Source: Gracilimonas sp040117685
Lineage (GTDB): Bacteria; Bacteroidota; Rhodothermia; Balneolales; Balneolaceae
Direction of reading: 5' to 3'
NCBI RefSeq assembly: GCF_040117685.2
Contig: NZ_JBEDYP020000003.1
Coordinates: 1 to 64,000 of the forward strand
Length of the DNA: 64,000 bases
Shown in pieces: positions 43,604 to 51,200 of this stretch. The position numbers and the translations under genes were made by a program. Every line of letters starts with the position of its first letter. Position 1 is the stretch's first letter. The notes under the pieces are model-generated. The model was not told the origin of the DNA and made no database searches. It saw only the letters and a program-made list of their open reading frames with translations.

Positions 43604-44920
43604 ATGAAGAAACTCAATATTTTTGTTTTTGCAGCTGTTCTGCTGTTTGGATTAAATGCCACAGCGGAAGCACAAATCACCGAAAAACCTGAATTTGGTA
43701 AATTTGCCATCACAGGGGCCACCATTCACACGGTAACCAACGGAACCATTGAAGGTGGAGTTATTTTGATTGACGGAGAAGAAATTGTCCAGGTAGGTCA
43801 GAATGTAAGAATCACAAACGATTACCAGCGTATTGATGCTTCAGGAAAGCATGTTTATCCCGGGTTTATAGACGGCTGGTCAGCTTTAGGACTGGTTGAG
43901 GTTTCGGCTGTTGCCGTAACCGTTGATAACCGGGAATTAGGTCAATTCAACCCTCATATGTATGCTTTTACAGCCTTCAACCCGCATAGTGCTTCTGTGC
44001 CGGTAACAAGAGTTAGTGGTGTTACCACAGTTATGACACGCCCAAGTTCGGGAAGTATAGCCGGTAAAGGTGCGGTTATGGATTTATGGGGATATTCTCC
44101 GGATTCTATGGCTGTGAAGAAAAGCGGAGCGCTGATTTTGAACCTTCCATCTTCTCAGGGAGGAGGCTGGTGGGATAACCGGTCGGAAGAGGAGATCAGA
44201 AAGCAATACGAGCAGAACATTAAAGAGATCAATGACTTCATTGAAAAAGCTAAATTCTATCATGAAATGATGGAAGCTTACAATGAAAATCCATCCGGTA
44301 AAACCAAGCCGGATTATGATCCTCGAATGGACGCAATGGGAGAAGTACTTTCAGGTGAAGTTCCGGTTGTGATTTCCGTTAACCGAGAGCAGCAAATACT
44401 AGATGCCATCGAATGGACAAAATCTCATGAAAACATGAACTTTGTGTTTGCCGGCGTTGAAGAAGGCTGGCGGGTAGCTGATGAAATAGCTGAAGCAGGT
44501 ATCCCTGTTCTGACAACCACTCTTTACACTCCTGCTCGTGACTATGACAACTACCAGCGCCCATATCAAAATCCCGGTTTGATGGCGGCTGCAGGAGTGA
44601 AAGTTGCTATCGTCTCTGACGACACCGAGAACTCCCGGAACGCTCCATTTGAAGCCGGATATGCAGCGGCATATGGCTTGGGCAAAGAAGAAGCTATTAA
44701 AGCTTTGACCATTAATCCTGCTGAGATATTTGGCGTGGATAATGTGCTCGGATCTTTGGAAGCAGGCAAACAAGCGAATTTGTTCATCTCTGATGGTGAT
44801 CCGCTGGAGCCTATGACCAATATTGAACAGGTATTTATTAAGGGGTATAAAATCCCGATGACAAGTCGTCACACACAGCTCTATGATGAATTTTTGAATC
44901 GTGATGCTGTGAATAAGTAA
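43604..44920 (+). CDS. Secreted amidohydrolase-like protein without the metal-binding HxH
   Basis: A 438-residue exported paralog of the previous two genes. The signal peptide ends AEA-Q. The first metal motif reads YPGFIDGWSALG, with W92 and A94 where H83 and H85 stand in the middle paralog. The other positions expected to hold histidines read ISVNREQQ and FVFAGVEEG, also without histidine; only the SDDTEN aspartate is kept. A C-terminal NVLGSLEAGKQANLFISDGDPLE segment is normal. It is probably a non-catalytic partner. A rho-independent terminator follows. Confidence 0.88.
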   Translation: MKKLNIFVFAAVLLFGLNATAEAQITEKPEFGKFAITGATIHTVTNGTIEGGVILIDGEEIVQVGQNVRITNDYQRIDASGKHVYPGFIDGWSALGLVEVSAVAVTVDNRELGQFNPHMYAFTAFNPHSASVPVTRVSGVTTVMTRPSSGSIAGKGAVMDLWGYSPDSMAVKKSGALILNLPSSQGGGWWDNRSEEEIRKQYEQNIKEINDFIEKAKFYHEMMEAYNENPSGKTKPDYDPRMDAMGEVLSGEVPVVISVNREQQILDAIEWTKSHENMNFVFAGVEEGWRVADEIAEAGIPVLTTTLYTPARDYDNYQRPYQNPGLMAAAGVKVAIVSDDTENSRNAPFEAGYAAAYGLGKEEAIKALTINPAEIFGVDNVLGSLEAGKQANLFISDGDPLEPMTNIEQVFIKGYKIPMTSRHTQLYDEFLNRDAVNK

Positions 44921-44950
44921 ATTTTGAACAGTAGGTCATAGTTCTCCGGG

Positions 44951-44985
44951 AAAGCCCATCCTAATTTAAGGATGGGCTTTTTTGT
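44951..44985 (+). terminator. Rho-independent terminator after the amidohydrolase operon
   Basis: AAAGCCCATCCT (44951-44962) pairs perfectly with AGGATGGGCTTT (44969-44980) around a 6-base loop, followed by TTTTT. Confidence 0.95.
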
Positions 44986-45054
44986 TATTTAAACACGTTT
45001 AAAGCACTTTTTTATAAGGTTGATTTTGTTATTTTCTGCTGTTTAAAATTAAAT

Positions 45055-45072
45055 GTGTGTTATTTAACACAT
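45055..45072. promoter_or_regulatory. Palindrome upstream of sensor kinase 1
   Basis: GTGTGTTATTTAACACAT (45055-45072) has a perfect TGTGTT-ATTT-AACACA core: the same 18-base, 4-base-spacer layout as the six regulator-associated sites further on, but different half-sites. It lies about 75-95 bases before the kinase start and may be an operator. Confidence 0.4.
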
Positions 45073-45147
45073 CGGGTTTGGTAAAGTGGATTGACATCCA
45101 ATCTGATAGCTATGATTATCAGACGAATTCCGAAATGGAAGCAGGCA

Positions 45148-47133
45148 ATGAGTATGAGATTTAAGGTTAGTAGTTTATTAGCAGTTATCCTTTTTTTACT
45201 GCCGGTTTTATCGTTTGCACAACAGCGGGCACCTTCCCTTAGTTTGGATGAAATTCGCAAAGAAATAGAGCTGCTTGAGTCTCAGGATGATAAACTGAGA
45301 ACCTACATAGAAATGAGTAACCGATACTTTCGGAATGCTCCTGACTCTCTGCTGGTGATCGCAGGTGAAATAAACCAACTTGAAGGGGTACAGGAAGAGA
45401 AGAAAGAAGCCTTCATTTCATTCCTGAACGCTAATGCCTACCGGTTGATGAATGCTGACTCAACAATATTCTATGCCAGCAGGGCTTCTGACAAACTTCG
45501 GGAACTGGGTGAGCATAACTCGTACCTGATGATGGAGAACCTTCAGGCTATGCAATATGCACGTAAGGATCAATACCTGGAAGCAGAATCACTGTATCTG
45601 GACGCCATTTCCTACCGAAGCGAACTTGAGGAACAGGTAGAATATCCCATTCAATTCTTTTACGGCAACCTCGGAAATTTGTATGTGACGGTAGGTGCTC
45701 ACGATTTGGCCATACAGATGTTTGAGAAATTTTTGGAGCATGAGGATAGTCCGCCCAATCGATGCAATATCTTGTCAAAACTGGCAACCAGCTTTATGGA
45801 ACTGGATGATATGGATCGGGCAATATCAACCCTTAGTCCCTGTCTGGAATATGAAAACTTACCTCCGCCTATAAGTGCGATGGTACGATCCAATTTGAGT
45901 TCCATGTATCAGCGGGAAGATCTGCCCCGGGCAACTCAGCTCATGGAGGAAGCTACTTCTATCAGTTCACGATACAGGGTACCGAATATTGGTAATTCGC
46001 ATTTAGCGAGGCTTGGCAATCTTTATCTGGATCAGGGTTTGGTTGAAGAAGCCGATTCTGTAGGTAGAATTATAAGAACCGCTCCGCCCACACCTTTTTC
46101 GCGACCGAATGAAGACATTAGAAAGTATGAATTTCTATCAGAATTACACTTGGCGAAGGCTGAGTATTCAGAAAGCCTGAGGTATGCAGATCAGGCTATT
46201 GAAATAGCAGAGAAACACAACCTGTCCAGAATGATGAGAAAGGTGTATGAACTAAAAGCTAATGCTTTTGAGAAGACAGGTGATCTGGATAATGCGCTAA
46301 TTAATGAACGGCTTCAACGAACACATGAAAACGAAATTAATGAAAGAAGGAGAGAGCGAAATGAAGCCATGCTAGCTGTACGATATCAGCTTAAGAATAA
46401 AGAAGCTCAGTTAATGGACGCCAACCTGGAGATCGAGAATATCAGGCTGAGGAATATGTTGATCATTGTGGGGTTGATATTGATTACCGGCTATGTTTTT
46501 TACCGTTATCGATTGTATTACTTACTTAAGGAAGAAAAAACAAGAAATCAGATTGCCCGGGACCTGCATGACGATTTAAGCGGAACCTTAAGCAGTATCA
46601 GCTTTTTCAGTGAAGCAGCTCATCGGGTAAACAAAGAAAGGGGAGATTCTGAACGCTTCCTTAACATCATTACTAAGAGCGCTGTGGAGGCCAAAGAGAA
46701 AATCAATGACATAATTTGGGCGATTGATCCATCCAAAGATGATTGGTCTGTTTTTCTGAAAAAATGTAAACGGTTTGCGGCTGATGTACTGGACAGCAAC
46801 GATATTGAGTATAGTTTTGATATGGACGAGGATTTCAGCTTTCCGGTAGAGCTTCAATTTCGCCAGAATTTATGGCTCATTTATAAAGAGTGCATCACAA
46901 ATCTGAGTAAGCATTCTAAAGCCACCAAAGTTGGGATTACATTACAGGAAAAGAGAGATCATGTTTTCTTAAGTATTGTTGATAACGGATTGGGTTTTGA
47001 CCCTGAAAGCCTCAAATCAGGTAATGGTATTGATAACATCCGGTACAGGGCAGAGCAAATACAAGGTACCGTTGATCTGGAATCAGCTCCGGGAGAAGGA
47101 ACGAAATGGACCTTTACGTTCAGTATCTCCTGA
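45148..47133 (+). CDS. Sensor histidine kinase 1 (TPR sensor, LytS/NarX-like kinase)
   Basis: A 662-residue kinase. The signal peptide ends SFA-Q; the exported part (about 25-410) is built from TPR-like helical repeats. A coiled segment leads to one membrane helix (NMLIIVGLILITGYVFY) and a HisKA_3-type phosphotransfer domain with DLHDDLSGTLSSI (His about 474). The HATPase domain shows IYKECITNLSKHSK, DNGLGFD and GNGIDNIRYRAEQI. ATG 45148 is taken as start; ATG 45154 and 45112 are in frame. Its partner regulator follows after 74 bases, with a palindrome in the gap. Confidence 0.9.
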   Translation: MSMRFKVSSLLAVILFLLPVLSFAQQRAPSLSLDEIRKEIELLESQDDKLRTYIEMSNRYFRNAPDSLLVIAGEINQLEGVQEEKKEAFISFLNANAYRLMNADSTIFYASRASDKLRELGEHNSYLMMENLQAMQYARKDQYLEAESLYLDAISYRSELEEQVEYPIQFFYGNLGNLYVTVGAHDLAIQMFEKFLEHEDSPPNRCNILSKLATSFMELDDMDRAISTLSPCLEYENLPPPISAMVRSNLSSMYQREDLPRATQLMEEATSISSRYRVPNIGNSHLARLGNLYLDQGLVEEADSVGRIIRTAPPTPFSRPNEDIRKYEFLSELHLAKAEYSESLRYADQAIEIAEKHNLSRMMRKVYELKANAFEKTGDLDNALINERLQRTHENEINERRRERNEAMLAVRYQLKNKEAQLMDANLEIENIRLRNMLIIVGLILITGYVFYRYRLYYLLKEEKTRNQIARDLHDDLSGTLSSISFFSEAAHRVNKERGDSERFLNIITKSAVEAKEKINDIIWAIDPSKDDWSVFLKKCKRFAADVLDSNDIEYSFDMDEDFSFPVELQFRQNLWLIYKECITNLSKHSKATKVGITLQEKRDHVFLSIVDNGLGFDPESLKSGNGIDNIRYRAEQIQGTVDLESAPGEGTKWTFTFSIS

Positions 47134-47144
47134 AATTCCTTAGA

Positions 47145-47162
47145 ACTGCCTGAATAGGTGGT
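47145..47162. promoter_or_regulatory. 7-4-7 palindrome, site 1 (kinase 1/regulator 1 gap)
   Basis: ACTGCCTGAATAGGTGGT, with half-sites ACTGCCT and ACCACCT (5 of 7 equal). It lies 46 bases before regulator 1. It is the weakest of six sites with the form ACyrCaT-N4-atGyrGT. Confidence 0.5.
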
Positions 47163-47207
47163 TACTTTTTCTTAGTTAATGGCTATATAGCATTAAAAAT
47201 CAGCCCC

Positions 47208-47831
47208 ATGATTAACATTGTAATTATCGAAGACAACAAGTATATGCGGGAAGGCTGGAAAACTATTCTCGACTTTGAGCAAGACTTGTGTGTAATCGCT
47301 GAATATGAAAGTTGCGAAGATGCCTTTGAAGATACACAGCTTGCAAAAGCCAATGTTGTTCTGCTTGATATTCAGCTGCCGGGAATTCATGGTACAGAAG
47401 GAGTTAAAATTATCCGTGATAAGTTTCCTCATCTATCTGTTATGATGGTGACTATCCACGATGATGATGAACGCATTTTTAAGGCGCTTAAAAATGGGGC
47501 CATCGGGTATCTGTCCAAGAAAATATCTCCTGACGACTTAATTGATGCTGTTCATATTGCCCAGAACGGGGGATCTCCCATGAGTCCGAACATAGCCAAA
47601 AAGGTAATTAGCTCTTTTCAGGCCTCAACAGATGTTGACATTGAACTATCAGATGCTGAGGTCAGAATACTGACATTGTTGGCCGAAGGGTATTCATACA
47701 AAGGTATTTCAAAAGAAGTGTTCCTATCTGTTGACGGAGTTCGCTATCACATCCGGAATATTTATAATAAACTGGAAGTGAGCAATAAGAGTGAAGCAGT
47801 AGCTAAAGCACTTCGTGATAAACTGATCTGA
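47208..47831 (+). CDS. NarL/LuxR-type response regulator 1
   Basis: A 207-residue regulator with a receiver domain (phosphoacceptor D54, acidic pair E8/D9, switch T at VTIHDDD, K at LSKKIS) and a C-terminal LuxR-type helix-turn-helix (LSDAEVRILTLLAEGYSYKGIS, then VDGVRYHIRNIYNKL). It is closely similar to regulator 2 at 58042 along its length, including MREGW, SCEDAF and GGSP.SPNIA.KVI. It pairs with kinase 1 and is likely to bind the 18-base palindromes found in this locus. Confidence 0.93.
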   Translation: MINIVIIEDNKYMREGWKTILDFEQDLCVIAEYESCEDAFEDTQLAKANVVLLDIQLPGIHGTEGVKIIRDKFPHLSVMMVTIHDDDERIFKALKNGAIGYLSKKISPDDLIDAVHIAQNGGSPMSPNIAKKVISSFQASTDVDIELSDAEVRILTLLAEGYSYKGISKEVFLSVDGVRYHIRNIYNKLEVSNKSEAVAKALRDKLI

Positions 47832-47870
47832 AATACCGGAGATTTATTAAAAAAACCTAATAACTCAAAT

Positions 47871-47888
47871 ACTACATAAGTATGTAGT
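47871..47888. promoter_or_regulatory. 7-4-7 palindrome, site 2 (after regulator 1)
   Basis: ACTACATAAGTATGTAGT: perfect 7-base half-sites around AAGT, 39 bases after the regulator 1 stop. The stretch 47832-48268 has no gene I can support; it holds this site, a TACTAACCTAA block at 47986-47996 and two terminators. Confidence 0.65.
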
Positions 47889-48005
47889 GTTTGATGAAAG
47901 AATATTCTCGATCATAGTGGCGTATCAGAGTAAAAACTGGTTTGGGTTTTCGGGGTACAAATTACCAAATTGAGTTTTACTCATTTACTAACCTAAAGAA
48001 CTGCT

Positions 48006-48037
48006 AAAGGCCTGTCTGTGAAATGACGGGCCTTTTT
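48006..48037 (+). terminator. Terminator after regulator 1
   Basis: AAGGCCTGTC (48007-48016) pairs with GACGGGCCTT (48025-48034), followed by TTT. The same CTAAAGsCC-TGTC...GACGGGsCTTTTT pattern occurs after regulator 2. The shared TACTAACCTAA is 10 bases upstream. Confidence 0.9.
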
Positions 48038-48204
48038 GTGTTTATATAGCTTACCCAACAGGAGCAAGGTAGAACCATGAAAAAGAAGACCTTGCTATAT
48101 GCTACAGCTCAGTCCGATTTATAAGTGATTAGCTGCTATTATACTCATCAGCATCATTAACCCGATTGTTGTAGCTGGAACAATACCATCTAAAAATAAA
48201 GACA

Positions 48205-48235
48205 TAAAAAAAGAGCTGCCCGAGAGCAGCCCTTT
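48205..48235 (-). terminator. Terminator of the giant surface protein gene
   Basis: On the minus strand GGGCTGC...GCAGCTC forms a hairpin (GCTGC 48215-48219 with GCAGC 48226-48230, plus flanking pairs), followed by TTTTTTTAT. It lies about 35 bases after the gene's stop. Confidence 0.88.
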
Positions 48236-48268
48236 AAAGTTACTATGTATTTAACTGAGCGCTGAGTT

Positions 48269-51200
48269 CTACTTGATCAGCATCAGTTTCTTCGTTTGAA
48301 CGAAATCTCCGGCTACGATACGGTATATATACATACCGCTGGCAAGGGTAGCGGCATCGAACTGTACTTTGTACGTTCCGGCACTCTTGCGATCGTTAAC
48401 CAGGGTCATTACTTCCTGCCCAAGTGTATTGTACACCTTCATTATAACATCACTTGCTTCAGGAATGCCATATTGAATAGTAGTAGTTGGGTTGAATGGA
48501 TTCGGGTAGTTCTGATCCATATGGAATTTTTCAGGAATGATGTTTTCCTCTTCATTCGAAGTAACGGTAGGATCGATTCCAACGGTAAATGAAACTGCAT
48601 TCGCCTGGTTGGAGGCCCTGTCCATAATTCCGCCTTCGTAATAGTTCTCGATTTCGAAGTCATCTTCTCTACAAACGGTTTCGCATATTTCGAGAGAGTC
48701 TTCATCGAAAACAAAATCCCCGTTATGCACCACGAATTCGTAGCCTGAAACTTCCAGTTCCTGGTTGAAGACTACTTCAAAATACAAGCCCATGGAATCG
48801 CTTCGGCTTCCTTCGCCCATCATAAAATCTCCTTCGCTATACTGTTTAAAGTATCGCTTGAAGACATCCTGACGGTAGTGCCATGTTCCGGAAGCTGTAT
48901 CATATGCTCCGTAACGCTTGTCCGGCTCTATCAGGTAAACATCTACGTAGATTTCGTCAAGTGCTACTCCGGACCCTGCCTGGTTACCGGCCATTGCATC
49001 TCTGACAATGAACGAAAGCGTGTTCTTATGACCGGATTGAATCATATCAACGAACTGAATATCCTGAGAAATTACAGGCTTCTTCTTGTCGACTATGAAA
49101 TCGTAAGTCATATCCAGGCGGTTGCCATTGTTGTTGGTGATTACAAACCGTACGGTATGCAGACCTTCATTCAGATTCAGGTCTTCAATATCGTTGTCTG
49201 CAACTATTTTCCAGCCATTTTCCAGCCCGTCTGCAGAATAGGTATCAGCACCTATGATGGAGCCATCTACAATCATCCAGTACTCATTGAAGCTATTTAC
49301 CTTATCATCAGAAACGGTGATGGAAAGGAAATGATCTTCATTCACATATGGTACATCACTGTCAATAGAGGTATTAACTACTCTCATTGATCCCGGGTTG
49401 TTAACAACCGCCCCTTCAAGTACCAAGGCTAAACGCATGGCCGTAGTAGGAAGGTATTCCATCGTGAAATGGAACATGTTATTGTCGGTGTCAATCTGCT
49501 TGTCAAGTATTCCCTGGAAGCTGATCTCAGTGTCTCCCACATCGGTAAAACCAACGCAAAGGGCAGCGATTTCATCATCAGTGGAACCATTCTCATTTAG
49601 GTCCATGATGTCAGCCGGGTTATAAGAAATAGAGAAGTTAACTCTTCGTCCATCCCGTACAGCATTACTTGTAAACGAATTCAGGTAATAAGCTGTACCA
49701 ATCTGTCCGTATTGAGCTTCACTGGCATGTGTAAAGAATAAGCTTGAAGGGTCTTCCTCAATCATAAGGTTGGCGTTTTTGTCAAGCGTATTCTCCTGAA
49801 TATCAATCATGAAGTTACCATCCTGGGAAACTACCATTCCACCATTTTGGGCAGCTACTCGTTGCACTTCAATGATTTCACGGGTCATAATGGTTTCACC
49901 GGTAGGTAGTACCGTTGTAACGTAAGCATAAAACTTACCGCCGCCAGTAATGTCAACGTCATCATCAAGGCGTATGGCATCATTTTCATCCTTGAATCCA
50001 AGGTAGTTGCCGTCTATAGCTTCAAGCGGACTGGAAATACCAAACCAATCGCTATCGGTATAATCAGCCCATCTCGGGAAAATGGCCCACTCAAGACTAT
50101 TAAGAGTAGAGAATGTATTCTGATCGGCTAAAAGGAACAGACTTACATTATCGTTAGTATTGATTGGAGCGATTTCAACCCGGATATCATTGATCTCACC
50201 TTTAGCTCTGTAGAGAGAAAGGTCAATGTCGTCTGAAGTAATAGGAGTGAAGACACCCTGCATTTGATTTACTTCAGGACCTGCCTTAGCTCGTACATCT
50301 GAGCTTTCGGAATGGTTGATCATGATAGTGGTCGAGTTTTGATGCTCTGATTCATACAACTCTTCATTTTCACCGGCTGTTAACCTGAACATCAGGTTAC
50401 CCAAAGGTAACTGGAAATCTTCCAGGTTCATGCTGGTATATTTGTAGGCATCATATCCAAAACTTTGGAAGTAACTGAAATCACCATCTTCAATAACAGA
50501 TACCTGCTCATAGGTCGCTCCACTGTCGGTAGAAACCTCCAGAATAGCTGTTTGGGTATGAGGAGTAGCCTGCACGTAAATATCACCGTGTTCGTCACTT
50601 AAACCGGTAATGTGTGCTCTTGGTCCTACAGCGGTAAATTCAACGGTTCCTGCCTCGTAGCGGTTACCAAAGTCATCAATCAGATACATGGTAAGTACAT
50701 AAACCGCACCCGGATCTAATTCATCCACGTCCAGTTCATATGTTGCTCCGGCACCAGTCATAGTGGCAATGGTTTGATCCTGAGAAGATCGGAAATCATC
50801 ATAATCTCCGGGCTCTCTGGCCGCACCTCTTCGGATATCTAAAATGGCTCTGTTGAAGTCATTCTCTTCTTCATCCAGCTCAAAGCCTATGGTTACCATA
50901 CCACTCCATGAATTGAAGTCTGTGAAAGACTGAGAACCCCAGTCATCAGCATTTACAGGAGAGGAGGGATGCTCAATCGACATTCCGTTAACGGCAATGG
51001 TTCCTGATGGAGAGATATCGTCGTAGAAAACTTCGATGGTAGCTACCGCCATTGGATCATCCATGTTACCGGTAATGTTCTGATAAATACCTGCAGAGTC
51101 AAAACCGACCGCACGGAATGTGAACACACCTTCCACATTGTCGATATCAAACAACCCTTCCAGTGTTAATTCATCTACATCAGTAGTAAAGATACCGTCG

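Noticed and set aside
48077..48124. Short frame MKKKTLLYATAQSDL with a ribosome-binding-like GGAG before it
   Set aside because: Only 15 residues, with no continuation in frame. A hydrophobic frame that follows has no start codon.
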